DNA of 26,305 nucleotides, from contig JBBWZQ010000026.1 of assembly GCA_039649115.1 (NCBI GenBank), forward strand, positions 1 through 26,305, read 5' to 3'. Below the pieces are notes generated by a model, which did no database searches, was not told where the DNA came from, and saw only the letters and a program-made list of their open reading frames with translations. The stretch comes from DATEJJ01 sp039649115. Its GTDB lineage: Bacteria > Actinomycetota > Actinomycetes > Mycobacteriales > Micromonosporaceae. Below are positions 16,500-24,018 of this stretch, one piece after another. Position 1 is the first letter of the stretch. Each line of letters begins with the position of its first letter. Made by a program: the position numbers and the translations under genes.

Positions 16500-17282
16500 T
16501 CAGGTGCGCGGCGGGGTGTGCTGGAGCAGGTCGGCCAGGGTCAGGAAGACGAACAGGTTGGGGATCTGGCTGGCCGGCTTGCTCGACCAGGCCAGCCACT
16601 TGCCGGCCCGGCGCAGCGACACGTAGCCCCGGTTCACCTGTACCCGCTCGATGTCGGTCCAGGGCACCGAGCCGCGGCCGGTGCACGCGATGCCGCCCGC
16701 GTTGAGCGCCAGGTCGCCGAAGATCACGGTCTGGCCGTGCTGGATGGCCTCCATCGCGCGGGGCAGCTGCACCTGGCCGACCTCGCGGGCGATGGTCTCG
16801 CCGAGCGCGGCGATGCCGTCGTAGAACTCGGTGAGCTTCGTGGTCACGCCGTCGTGCCGGGTGATTTTGTAGAGGTACGTGGTGCCGGTGTAGAGGCCGT
16901 TGGTGTAGTTCCTGGTGATCCGCTGGCACACCGACCCGATCGAGTCCCACCGGAAGTCGGCGCGCGGGCCGCTGCCGTCCGACTGGATGAACCCGTTCTC
17001 GAAGACGTCCACCCGCTTGGCCGCCTGCCGGCCGGAGAAGCCCGGCGTGCGGGCGAGCAGGTAGAGGAACAGCGCGCCCAGCGCCGCGCAGGCCAGCCCC
17101 GCCGGCCACACCTCGGCCAGCACCGCCACGAGCGCGCCGAGCAGGCACAGCCCGCCCGCGAGGCCGAGCAGCATGGCGACCCCGCGGCGCAGGGTGCGGG
17201 GCCGGTAGGTGGCCAGGTGCGCGCCGAACTCGCGCGCCCGTGCGAAGTCGGCGACGTTCCGTGGTACCGCGTCGGTGGTCAT
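16500..17282 (-). CDS. Two-TM membrane protein, DUF6585-like
   Basis: The 260-residue protein has an N-terminal cytoplasmic region, two transmembrane helices (about 33-56 and 59-77) and a soluble C-terminal half with a repeated, PH-like pattern: RVDVFENGFIQ, FRWDSIGSV, then ALNAGGIAC and VPWTDIERVQV. This resembles DUF6585-type proteins, whose function is unknown; the family name is my recollection. The ATG at 17282 follows AGAAGGA. It is the last gene of the minus-strand operon, 7 bases after the small gene at 17290. A longer upstream reading frame in the same phase overlaps the methyltransferase and does not look like protein, so I rejected it as part of this gene. Confidence 0.72.
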   Translation of the reverse strand: MTTDAVPRNVADFARAREFGAHLATYRPRTLRRGVAMLLGLAGGLCLLGALVAVLAEVWPAGLACAALGALFLYLLARTPGFSGRQAAKRVDVFENGFIQSDGSGPRADFRWDSIGSVCQRITRNYTNGLYTGTTYLYKITRHDGVTTKLTEFYDGIAALGETIAREVGQVQLPRAMEAIQHGQTVIFGDLALNAGGIACTGRGSVPWTDIERVQVNRGYVSLRRAGKWLAWSSKPASQIPNLFVFLTLADLLQHTPPRT

Positions 17283-17289
17283 GTCCTTC

Positions 17290-17445
17290 TCACCGCCCCA
17301 GGATCGCCCGGAACCGCTCGTCCGCGAGGTCCAGCTGGTCGAAGATGTGTTGGCGTACTTCATCTTGCAACGACGGGTCCGGGAGCGCGACCGGGCCGCG
17401 CAGAATTGGTACCAGCGGTGCGTACTTGGTCGCCGCACCGCGCAC
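17290..17445 (-). CDS. Small conserved-looking protein of about 51 residues
   Basis: Between the methyltransferase stop (17471) and the DUF6585-like start (17282) a third frame reads protein-like for its whole length. From a GTG at 17445 it includes TKYAPLVPILRGP, LPDPSLQDEVRQHIF and ends LDLADERFRAILGR. Third codon positions are mostly G/C, and the C-terminal half is a plausible amphipathic helix. The stop is 7 bases before the next start, and the sequence fills an otherwise empty operon gap. The start is uncertain: no good Shine-Dalgarno is seen and upstream in-frame sequence overlaps the methyltransferase end. I do not recognise the family. It may act with the membrane protein encoded after it. 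Confidence 0.55.
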   Translation of the reverse strand: MRGAATKYAPLVPILRGPVALPDPSLQDEVRQHIFDQLDLADERFRAILGR

Positions 17446-17470
17446 CTTGGGACCGGTCGTACGGATGGGG

Positions 17471-18181
17471 TCAGCGGGGACGCTGCGGGAGGTCGGCGAT
17501 CCGCCAGAGGCCCAGTGCCTTGTCCGCGTACGCGCCGCCCACCTCCGTGCAGCCCTCGACGATCAGCGCCTCGGGCTCGGGCAGCCGGAACGGCGGCAGG
17601 CAGAGGTTGAGCGGGCGCCAGTCCCCGGTGTCCACGTCGGCGTTGGCGTCCAGCTCCACGAAGGTGGTGGTGAGCAGGAACCGCGAACCGCTGCGGCGCA
17701 GGTTGGCGAAGGTCGCGAAGATCTGCGGGTAGTTGAGGTGCACGAGGCAGTCGCGGCAGAGCACGACGTCGGCCCGGGGCAGCGCGTCCTGGATGAGGTC
17801 CAGCCGGAGGAAGCGGCGGCCCGGCGCCGCGTAGCGTTCTTCGTTGCGCACCACGAGCCCGGCGACGATGTCCGCGCCGGTGTAGTCCACCTGGCCGAGG
17901 TCCGCGCGCGCCAGCCAGCCGAAGTCGCCGCACGGTGCGTCCAGGAGGGTACGCGCGCGCAGCCGCCGCAGCAGCGCCGGTATCTCGTCGCGCAGCACCG
18001 CCGTGGCGTCGATTTCCGAGCCGGCACCGGACTCCGTCTGGGCGCTGCTCCAGAGGTTGGTGTCGAAGATGTACGTGAAGATCTCGGCCGGGCCGCGCCC
18101 GACCAACCGGTCGACGTGTTCCTGGAAGCGCAGGTTCGCGAGCACCGGCGGCCGCTGCGCGGCCGGGGGGAGGGGTGCCAT
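17471..18181 (-). CDS. Class I SAM-dependent methyltransferase
   Basis: The 236-residue protein has a methyltransferase core. Motif I is LLDAPCGDFGWL (about residues 79-90), of the Asp-x-Pro-Cys-Gly-Asp kind, followed by DYTGADIV, the acidic DLIQDALPRADVVLCRDCLVHL and a C-terminal Pro-rich stretch. It should transfer a methyl group from S-adenosylmethionine, in the cytosol; the acceptor is unknown. The ATG at 18181 is preceded by GGAGAG. It follows a short-chain dehydrogenase by 33 bases in an operon headed by a TMEM97/EXPERA-like protein. A lipid or terpenoid-like small molecule is a possible acceptor, but this is inference from neighbours. Confidence 0.83.
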   Translation of the reverse strand: MAPLPPAAQRPPVLANLRFQEHVDRLVGRGPAEIFTYIFDTNLWSSAQTESGAGSEIDATAVLRDEIPALLRRLRARTLLDAPCGDFGWLARADLGQVDYTGADIVAGLVVRNEERYAAPGRRFLRLDLIQDALPRADVVLCRDCLVHLNYPQIFATFANLRRSGSRFLLTTTFVELDANADVDTGDWRPLNLCLPPFRLPEPEALIVEGCTEVGGAYADKALGLWRIADLPQRPR

Positions 18182-18193
18182 CTGTTCTCTCCG

Positions 18194-18220
18194 TGGTTCA
18201 GCGTTTTCTCTGGTTCAGCG
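18194..18220. repeat. Tandem copy of TGGTTCAGCG
   Basis: TGGTTCAGCG occurs at 18194-18203 and 18211-18220, 17 bases apart. The second copy spans the stop codon of the dehydrogenase gene. It looks like a small local duplication at the gene junction. Confidence 0.5.
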
Positions 18221-18985
18221 GGTCAGCCCCTGTGAGGAGCGTCCCATCAGCGTAATCGCCACGCGCCGCGGGAGTAATCGGGACATCAGTGGAGCCGAGA
18301 CGCGCATGAGTGTTCCGGGTACCGCGCGCGGTCCGTGCCCGAGCGCCTTCAACGCGGTCGAGGCGACCACCTCGGGGGCGACCGTACCGGGGGCGGGGCG
18401 GCTCATGGCCGTGTCGTAGCCGGGCGTGCTGACCGCACCGGCGAGGCAGGCCAGGACGTCCACGCCGTGCGGGCGCATCTCCGCCCAGAGCCCTTCGGCG
18501 AGTACGGCGCCGTACGCCTTGGTCGCGGCGTACGTGCTGAGCGACGCGACACCCTGCATCCCGGCGAGCGACGACATGACGATGAAGCCGCCCCGCCCGC
18601 GCCCGGCCATGCCGGGCAGGTACCGGTGGGCGAGCAGGAGCGGCGCCCGGCAGTTGACGTCCACGGCGCGCCCGGTCTGTGCCGGGTCCAACTCGAGGAA
18701 CGGGCCCATCGGCACGTAGGCCGCGTTGCACACCACGAGGCCCACCTCGTGACCGGCGGTCGCCGCCTGTACCTGGTCGAGTCCCTCCACAGTGGACAGG
18801 TCCGCCGGCACGGTGAGGGTACGGGTGGGCAGCCGCGCGGCGAGGGCGGCCAGCGGCTCGCTGCGCCGGGCGACCAGTACCACGTCGAGGCCCCGCTGCG
18901 CGAGCGCGGTCGCGAACGCGGCGCCGATGCCCTCGGACGCCCCGGCCACCAGGGCCCACGGCCCGTACCGCTCGGCGAACGTCAC
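18215..18985 (-). CDS. Short-chain dehydrogenase/reductase
   Basis: The 256-residue classical SDR has the nucleotide loop GASEGIGAA (about 13-21), CNAAY at the NNAG position, and the catalytic SSLAGMQ...YAATK (Ser and Tyr-x-x-x-Lys). The C-terminal part is basic and hydrophobic, as in membrane-associated SDRs that act on lipids or steroids. It should oxidise or reduce a hydroxy/keto group with NAD(P). The GTG at 18985 overlaps the stop of the EXPERA-like gene (GTGA), so they are translationally coupled. A longer frame upstream of this start only overlaps the neighbour. The substrate is unknown. Confidence 0.88.
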   Translation of the reverse strand: MTFAERYGPWALVAGASEGIGAAFATALAQRGLDVVLVARRSEPLAALAARLPTRTLTVPADLSTVEGLDQVQAATAGHEVGLVVCNAAYVPMGPFLELDPAQTGRAVDVNCRAPLLLAHRYLPGMAGRGRGGFIVMSSLAGMQGVASLSTYAATKAYGAVLAEGLWAEMRPHGVDVLACLAGAVSTPGYDTAMSRPAPGTVAPEVVASTALKALGHGPRAVPGTLMRVSAPLMSRLLPRRVAITLMGRSSQGLTR

Positions 18986-19539
18986 GCCGCCACCTCCACC
19001 GGCTCCACCGGACTCGCCACGCGCGCCTCGAACGGGCGGTCCCGGCGCAGCCGCCAGATCACCGCGAACGGCAGCAGCAGCCAGGTCAGGTTGGCGCTCA
19101 GCACCATGGGGAAGTGCGGGCTGGCCCACGGCCCGTACCGCTCCTCCATGAGCAGGATCAGCACGTTGGCCAGCATGGTGCCCGACCAGACCAGCGCCGG
19201 TACCCGGATCCAGTTGCGGCCGCGCAGGAAGGCGTACGCGGCGGCCAGGTAGAACGGGCCGAAGAAGATGACGTCGATCCAGATCGTCATGCGCCAGAAC
19301 GGCGGGCGCGCCATGAGCAGGGGATCGTAGTGGTTTCCGTACCAGTGAACCAGGTCGATGACCGGGGCGGGCGGCCAGACCGGGTAGCTGAACCGGTGCG
19401 GATCGGCGACGACGATCTGTTCGAGATCGAACATGTACGTGATGAAAGTCAGGTTGACCAGGAAGAACGCGACGAAGATGAGGTCGGTTCGCCGCTTCCG
19501 GAGGGGTATCGGGCCGGACACGCGATCACTGTCCCACAC
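18982..19539 (-). CDS. EXPERA-domain (TMEM97/sigma-2-receptor-like) membrane protein
   Basis: The 185-residue protein has about four transmembrane helices (about 19-37, 95-116, 122-142, 155-172). It shows the EXPERA pattern of eukaryotic sterol isomerase (EBP) and TMEM97: TDLIFVAFFLVNLTF at the start, WIDVIFFGPFYLAAAYAF with an in-membrane Asp, and RNWIRVPALVWS. Members bind or isomerise sterols and related lipids; bacterial ones are uncharacterised. GTG 19539 follows GAGGG; another GTG six codons later (VSGPI) is possible. It heads a five-gene minus-strand operon and shares a 96-base divergent region with the first chitinase. Family assignment is by pattern, and the ligand is unknown. Confidence 0.75.
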   Translation of the reverse strand: MWDSDRVSGPIPLRKRRTDLIFVAFFLVNLTFITYMFDLEQIVVADPHRFSYPVWPPAPVIDLVHWYGNHYDPLLMARPPFWRMTIWIDVIFFGPFYLAAAYAFLRGRNWIRVPALVWSGTMLANVLILLMEERYGPWASPHFPMVLSANLTWLLLPFAVIWRLRRDRPFEARVASPVEPVEVAA

Positions 19540-19635
19540 CTTGCCCTCGGGAGCGAGTTACCGTAAGGTTTGTTTACAGATGTGGGTCTATCCGTACTGC
19601 GCACGGAGGGGTCCCGACAAAGTAAGGGAGGGACA

Positions 19636-21615
19636 GTGAGAAGACGACCGGCCTGGGTGGCCGCGTTGGTCGGCGGCCTCGTCGCCGCGACCGCGGCGGT
19701 ACCCGCGTTACTGACGGCTGGCTCCGTGGCGCAGGCGGCGACCAGCGGTGGCGTCAAGTTCGCGTACTTCGACCAGTGGTCGATCTACCAGAACGCGTTC
19801 TACGTCAAGCACCTCGACACGATGGGCCTCGCCGGCAAGCTCGACTACCTCATCTACGACTTCGAGAACATCGACCCGACCAACCTCACCTGCTTCGAGA
19901 CGACCAAGGCGACGGTCCCCGATCCCGGCGGCGAGAACGACCCGAACGCGGGTGACGGCGCCGGGGACCAGTTCGCCGACTACCAGAAGACCTTCGACGC
20001 GTCGACCAGTGTGGACGGTGTGGCGGACGCGTTCGGTCAGCCGATCGCGGGCAACTTCAACCAGCTCAAGAAGCTGCGCCTGAAGTACCCGAACCTGAAG
20101 ATCATGCTGTCCCTCGGCGGCTGGACCTACTCGAAGTACTTCTCCGACGTGGCGAAGACCGCGGCCAGCCGGCAGAAGTTCGTCAGTTCCTGCATCGACA
20201 TGTTCCTCGCGGGCAACATCCCGGCGGCCGGCGGGTACGGCGGCGTGGGTACCGCGGCGGGCATCTTCGACGGCTTCGACATCGACTGGGAGTACCCCGG
20301 CTCGTCCGGCGGGCACCTGGGCAACCACGTCGACCCGGCCAACGACCCGGCCAACTTCACCGCGCTGCTCGGCGAGTTCCGCAGTGAGCTGAACGGGTGG
20401 AGTTCGTCGCACGGCGGCAAGCGGACCTACCTCACCGCGGCGCTCCCGTCCGGCCAGGACAAGGTCAAGTTCGTGCAGACCAACCAGATCGGCCAGTACC
20501 TCGACTACGGCAACATCATGACGTACGACATGCACGGCGCCTGGGACGCCACCGGCCCGACCAACTTCCAGGACCCCGTGTTCACCTCACCCAACGACCC
20601 CATGACACCGGTGCCACCCGGCACCGGCAGGTACAGCGTCGACGAGTCGATGCGCGCGTGGACCGCCGGCGCGCCCGGGTACGGGATCCCGGGCGGCTTC
20701 CCGGCGAGCAAGGCCACGGTCGGCTTCCCGTTCTACTACCGGGGCTGGACCGGGGTACCGGCCGGCGGCAACCACGGCCTGTACCAGAGCGCGACCGGGC
20801 CGTCGCAGGGCTTCACGCTGTCCGGCAACGTCCCCGGCGTGGCGATGTACAAGGAGATCACCAACATCGTCGCGAACCCCGCCGACACCTTCTACGATCC
20901 GCAGGCCCAGGCGGCGTGGTTCTACGACGGGAACAGCCTGTACGTGGGCGACTCGGCGCAGTCCATCCAGGCGAAGGCGAACTACATCCACTGCAACGGG
21001 TACGCCGGCGCGATGATGTTCTCGCTCTACGACCTCGATCCGTCGGCCACGCTCTTCAACGCGGTCGTCAACGCGGTCAACGGCAGCGCCAGCTCGTGCA
21101 CGACGCCCACGGGGTCACCGCCCGCGTCGCCCTCGCGGTCGGCCTCGGCGTCGGCGTCGGCCTCCCCGTCGCGGTCGGCGTCGGCTGCGCCCTCGGCGTC
21201 GCCATCCACGTCGCCCACCGGTGGCGGGAGCAACGGCGTCGTCAACGGTGGCTTCGAGACCGGTGCGCTGGCGCCGTGGACGTGCACCAACGGCAGCGTG
21301 GTCGCCGCACCCGTGCGGTCGGGCAGCCGCGCGCTGCTCGGCACGGTGGGCAGCTCCGACACCGCACAGTGCGCGCAGACCGTCAGCGTGCAGCCCAACC
21401 GCACCTACACGTTGTCGGGCTGGGTCAACGGCTCGTACGTGTTCCTCGGCGTCTCCGGCGCCGTGTCGGCCTCCACGTGGACGCCGTCGACCGGCGGTGC
21501 CTACAACCAGCTGTCGGTCACCTTCGCCAGTGGCAGCGCCACGAGTGTGACGGTGTACGTGCACGGCTGGTACGGGCAGCCCAGCTACTACGCCGACGAC
21601 ATCTCGGTGAGCTGA
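19636..21615 (+). CDS. Secreted GH18 chitinase with C-terminal carbohydrate-binding module
   Basis: The 659-residue precursor has a signal peptide (1-34, ending AQA), a large GH18 barrel (about 37-490) with the DxxDxDxE motif as FDGFDIDWEYPG (acid E219), a Ser/Ala/Pro linker (about 493-533) and a C-terminal carbohydrate-binding module (about 534-659) of the CBM16/CBM_4_9-like type. It should hydrolyse chitin outside the cell. GGGAGGG precedes the GTG at 19636; an earlier in-frame ATG at 19570 would add 22 non-signal residues and is unlikely. A weak promoter candidate is TTTACA (19573) with TACTGC (19595). The C-terminal module is the same kind that lies N-terminal in the other two chitinases. 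A strong hairpin follows the gene. Confidence 0.92.
   Translation: MRRRPAWVAALVGGLVAATAAVPALLTAGSVAQAATSGGVKFAYFDQWSIYQNAFYVKHLDTMGLAGKLDYLIYDFENIDPTNLTCFETTKATVPDPGGENDPNAGDGAGDQFADYQKTFDASTSVDGVADAFGQPIAGNFNQLKKLRLKYPNLKIMLSLGGWTYSKYFSDVAKTAASRQKFVSSCIDMFLAGNIPAAGGYGGVGTAAGIFDGFDIDWEYPGSSGGHLGNHVDPANDPANFTALLGEFRSELNGWSSSHGGKRTYLTAALPSGQDKVKFVQTNQIGQYLDYGNIMTYDMHGAWDATGPTNFQDPVFTSPNDPMTPVPPGTGRYSVDESMRAWTAGAPGYGIPGGFPASKATVGFPFYYRGWTGVPAGGNHGLYQSATGPSQGFTLSGNVPGVAMYKEITNIVANPADTFYDPQAQAAWFYDGNSLYVGDSAQSIQAKANYIHCNGYAGAMMFSLYDLDPSATLFNAVVNAVNGSASSCTTPTGSPPASPSRSASASASASPSRSASAAPSASPSTSPTGGGSNGVVNGGFETGALAPWTCTNGSVVAAPVRSGSRALLGTVGSSDTAQCAQTVSVQPNRTYTLSGWVNGSYVFLGVSGAVSASTWTPSTGGAYNQLSVTFASGSATSVTVYVHGWYGQPSYYADDISVS
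21112..21230 (+). repeat. Ser/Ala/Pro low-complexity linker of chitinase 1
   Basis: Imperfect repeats of TCGGCGTCG-like units encode a Ser/Ala/Pro/Arg linker between the catalytic and binding domains. It is a coding repeat prone to slippage, not a regulatory array. Confidence 0.8.
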
Positions 21616-21624
21616 CCGGTACGT

Positions 21625-21663
21625 CCCCGTGGCCGCGAGCTCACTGCAGGCGCGGCCACGGGG
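21625..21663. terminator. Bidirectional hairpin between chitinase 1 and the ATPase gene
   Basis: A perfect 13-base stem (CCCCGTGGCCGCG and complement) encloses a 13-base loop that contains the ATPase gene's stop codon (21641-21643). The right arm is coding sequence for the ATPase C-terminus. It probably stops chitinase transcripts and may also end those from the other strand. Confidence 0.65.
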
Positions 21664-22105
21664 CGTTGCCCGGGCCCGGCAGGTGGCGCACGGCTGCGTC
21701 GGGTGCCCACACGAGACGCTTGACGAAGCGCAGCGCCGTGCCGCGCCCGTCGGAGCGCAGATCGAACCGGTCCGCGAGCGTGCGGATCAGATGCAGCCCG
21801 CGCCCCGACTCCTCGTCGGGAGCGGCCTGTGTCAGCGCCTCGGCGGCCGTCGTCCTGATACCCGGGCCGGTGTCCACGACGTCGATCGTGCACTGCTCCA
21901 CGTCGAAGGACACCGTCACCTCGTACTCGTCGGCGGGTCCGGCGTGCCGGATCACGTTGCCACATGCCTCGGCAACGGCGAGTTGGATGTCGGCACAGCA
22001 GTCCTCGGTCACGCCGAGCGATGCGAGCGCGGCGACCAGGATGCGCCGGGTGAGCGGGACACTGACCGCGTCACGGGGAAGATACAACGCCAGCCGTATC
22101 TCCAT
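21641..22105 (-). CDS. RsbW-like ATP-binding regulator (HATPase, anti-sigma-factor type)
   Basis: The 154-residue protein is a stand-alone GHKL ATPase domain. The N-box is VAEACGNVIRHAG, the G1 box DTGPGI and the G2 box GRGLHLIRTLAD. Such proteins bind ATP and act as anti-sigma factors or kinases of anti-anti-sigma proteins (RsbW/SpoIIAB family), and are numerous in sporulating actinomycetes. No sigma factor or STAS partner gene is adjacent, so its target is unknown. The ATG at 22105 follows GGACCTGAG. It lies between two chitinase genes but points the other way from the first, so a link with chitin use is only possible, not shown. Confidence 0.88.
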   Translation of the reverse strand: MEIRLALYLPRDAVSVPLTRRILVAALASLGVTEDCCADIQLAVAEACGNVIRHAGPADEYEVTVSFDVEQCTIDVVDTGPGIRTTAAEALTQAAPDEESGRGLHLIRTLADRFDLRSDGRGTALRFVKRLVWAPDAAVRHLPGPGNAPWPRLQ

Positions 22106-22203
22106 CTCAGGTCCTGCCCGGCGGGGGCGTCATGCAGGAACTGATCACTCGTACGGCGTACCCGAATGCCGGACGGGCCAAACGCCGCAGCCGTCAGGGC
22201 ACG

Positions 22204-22232
22204 GGGGCGGGACGGAGCGCTGCGCCCGCCCC
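22204..22232 (-). terminator. Hairpin downstream of chitinase 2
   Basis: GGGGCGGG and CCCGCCCC pair as an 8-base stem around a 13-base loop, about 40 bases beyond the chitinase 2 stop on the minus strand. The rest of 22106-22270 holds no gene that I can see and must also contain the ATPase promoter. Confidence 0.5.
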
Positions 22233-22270
22233 GCCCCGCCGCCGCACCACCTGCGCGCCACTACGCCGCC

Positions 22271-23791
22271 CTACGGGAGCGTGCCCAGGTGTGGCTTGAC
22301 GGTGTTGGCGAACGCGTAGTTGTTGGACGCGTCCCAGTTGATCGACCAGGTCATCGCGCCCCGGACCGCCGGCCAGGTGGCCGGCGGCTTGAAGCTGCCG
22401 CAGTTGGTGCCCCTCGCCAGGCAGTCCAGCGCGGTGTCGATGACGGAGGGGTCCACGAAGCCGCCGCCGGCCGCCGAGCCGGACGCGGGCAGGCCGAGGG
22501 CCACCTGGTCCGGACGCAGCGCGCTCTGCAGCTGGATGCAGGCCAGCGCGGTCAGGAAGTTCTCCGTGCCCTGCGAGTAGGCGAACTGCTGGTCGCAGCC
22601 GAGCATCGAACCGGAGTTGTAGTACTGGGTGTGCACCACCGTCAGAATGTCCTTGATGGACAGTGCCAGCTGGAAGTACTGCGTTCCGGTCGACTGCATG
22701 TCTATCGTCTGCGGTGCCATCGTGATGATCAGGCTCGACCCGACGGAGCCGCGCAGCGAGCGCAGGGCCTGTGCCATGAAGGTGGCGTTGACCCCGTTCT
22801 CCAGGTCGATGTCGACGCCGTCGAAGCCGTAGGTCGACATGATGCCGGCGACGCTGCTGGCGAAGTTGGCCGCGGCGGTGCCGTCCGCGACGGACACCGC
22901 GCCGTTCTGGCCGCCGACCGACAGCACGACCCGCTGGCCGCGGCCGTGCACCGTCGAGACGTCGGCCCTGAGGTCCGCGGCGGTGTAGCCGCCGACGGCG
23001 CTGGACAGGCCCGGGTCCACGGTGAAGGTGACGCCGCCCGGCCGCGCCGCGTCCGCGTCGGCGAAGGCGACCGCGATCAGGTCATAGGTCGTGGGCACGT
23101 CGCGCAGCCGCAGCGCCCGGGCGCCGTTGACGAAATCCTGCCAGTATCCGGTGAGCTCGTGCCTGGGCAGGCTGCCGGTCGGGGGCTGGGTCGGGCTCGG
23201 ACTGGGACTACTCGTCGGACTCGGACTCGGGCTCCTCGACGGCGTCGGGCTCGCACCCGTGCCCGTGCCCGTCGTGCTCGGGCTCGGTGCGCCGCCGGGC
23301 CCGTTCATGACGAAGTCGTCGGCGTAGTACGTGCCCTGGCCGTACCAGCCGTGCACGAACACCGTCACGCTCGTGGCGCCGCCGCTGGCGAACGTGACCG
23401 ACAGCTGGCTGTAGGCGCCGCCGGTCGACGGCGTCCAGGTGGAGGCCGACACCGCGCCGGAGACGCCGAGGAACACATAGGCGCCGTTCACGTACGCGCT
23501 GAGGGTGTAGCTCGTGTTCGCCGCGACCGTGACCGTCTGCGTGCACTGGGCGTTGTCCGCGGAGCTGGCCGCGCCGGCCAGCGCGTCGCTGCCCGAATGG
23601 ACCGGGCTGCCCACCACCGAGCCGAGCGGGCCGCAGGTCCACGACGAGAGGCTGCCGGTCTCGAAGCCGGGGTTCGCGATCGCGTTGGTGGCCGCGGAGG
23701 CCGCCGGTACCACCAGGGCCACCGCCGCGACGGCGGCCAGCGCGCTCGCCACACCGGTGCCCAGGAGCGCGAGACGACGGGATCTGGTCAT
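22271..23791 (-). CDS. Secreted GH18 chitinase with N-terminal carbohydrate-binding module
   Basis: The 506-residue precursor has a signal peptide (1-33, ending ASA), a CBM16/CBM_4_9-like module (about 34-167), a Pro/Ser/Thr linker (about 168-205) and a GH18 domain (about 206-506) with FDGVDIDLENG (acid E331), QYYNS and AMTWSINWD. It is related to actinobacterial chitinases that attack chitin from the outside. The ATG at 23791 follows AGGAG at 7 bases; a longer frame starting at 23878 adds residues that do not look like a signal. It is divergent from chitinase 3 across 227 bases, and the binding modules of the two are nearly identical. Confidence 0.92.
   Translation of the reverse strand: MTRSRRLALLGTGVASALAAVAAVALVVPAASAATNAIANPGFETGSLSSWTCGPLGSVVGSPVHSGSDALAGAASSADNAQCTQTVTVAANTSYTLSAYVNGAYVFLGVSGAVSASTWTPSTGGAYSQLSVTFASGGATSVTVFVHGWYGQGTYYADDFVMNGPGGAPSPSTTGTGTGASPTPSRSPSPSPTSSPSPSPTQPPTGSLPRHELTGYWQDFVNGARALRLRDVPTTYDLIAVAFADADAARPGGVTFTVDPGLSSAVGGYTAADLRADVSTVHGRGQRVVLSVGGQNGAVSVADGTAAANFASSVAGIMSTYGFDGVDIDLENGVNATFMAQALRSLRGSVGSSLIITMAPQTIDMQSTGTQYFQLALSIKDILTVVHTQYYNSGSMLGCDQQFAYSQGTENFLTALACIQLQSALRPDQVALGLPASGSAAGGGFVDPSVIDTALDCLARGTNCGSFKPPATWPAVRGAMTWSINWDASNNYAFANTVKPHLGTLP
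23178..23290 (-). repeat. Pro/Ser/Thr linker of chitinase 2
   Basis: GTCGGACTCGG-like short repeats on the plus strand encode a linker of the form SPSPSPTSSP between the binding module and GH18 domain. Confidence 0.75.
23291..23452 (-). repeat. Inverted near-identical copy of binding-module DNA, chitinase 2 arm
   Basis: Read on the minus strand, these 162 bases match 24352-24513 with about five mismatches by eye (about 97%). The matching regions point away from each other, separated by about 900 bases. The similarity extends with less identity into the rest of the module. Confidence 0.75.
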
Positions 23792-23861
23792 GGGGACTCC
23801 TGTCTGACGCGTACCCGCCAGCTCCCCGCGGAAGCCCGGTGAGCATAGGGGGTTGGCCACC

Positions 23862-23891
23862 GATGTAAGCCCACACATTCAAGAATGTCAA
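23862..23891 (-). promoter_or_regulatory. Likely promoter of chitinase 2 with overlapping inverted repeat
   Basis: On the minus strand TTGACA (23891-23886) and TACATC (23867-23862) are separated by 18 bases, a good vegetative-type promoter about 70-100 bases before the ATG. An inverted repeat, ACATTC-AA-GAATGT at 23875-23888, covers the spacer and part of the -35 and could be a repressor site. Confidence 0.5.
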
Positions 23892-23949
23892 GGTTTCTTA
23901 ACTATTGCCTAAGCCGGCCATAACTTCCACGTAGCGGGATTTCGCCCGG

Positions 23950-23979
23950 TTGACCTAACGATGATCATCGAGTTACCGT
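23950..23979 (+). promoter_or_regulatory. Possible promoter of chitinase 3 with palindrome in the spacer
   Basis: TTGACC (23950-23955) is followed 18 bases later by TACCGT (23974-23979). The perfect 12-base palindrome CGATGATCATCG (23959-23970) lies between them, where a bound repressor would block RNA polymerase. Confidence 0.45.
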
Positions 23980-23989
23980 GGTTCTTATT

Positions 23990-24006
23990 TTAGGAAACTT
24001 TCCTAA
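23990..24006 (+). promoter_or_regulatory. Perfect 8+8 palindrome in the chitinase 3 leader (GGAAACTTTC element, copy 2)
   Basis: TTAGGAAA-C-TTTCCTAA is a perfect inverted repeat around one base, ending 12 bases before the ATG and touching the ribosome binding site. Its core GGAAACTTTC recurs at the same 26-base distance before the S53 peptidase. It is likely an operator, or a leader element that affects translation. Confidence 0.55.
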
Positions 24007-24018
24007 TGGAGGCGTGCC

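Noticed and set aside
16500..17933. One long 477-residue protein instead of the DUF6585-like gene
   Set aside because: Residues before the ATG at 17282 are Arg/Pro-rich and overlap the methyltransferase in another phase; AGAAGGA marks the real start.
19540..19635. Riboswitch (for example ydaO-like) upstream of chitinase 1
   Set aside because: The divergent gap is only 96 bases, too short for that riboswitch, and I saw no conserved core.
21112..21230. CRISPR-like or tandem-repeat array
   Set aside because: The repeats are short, irregular and in frame, and encode the Ser/Ala/Pro linker of a chitinase.
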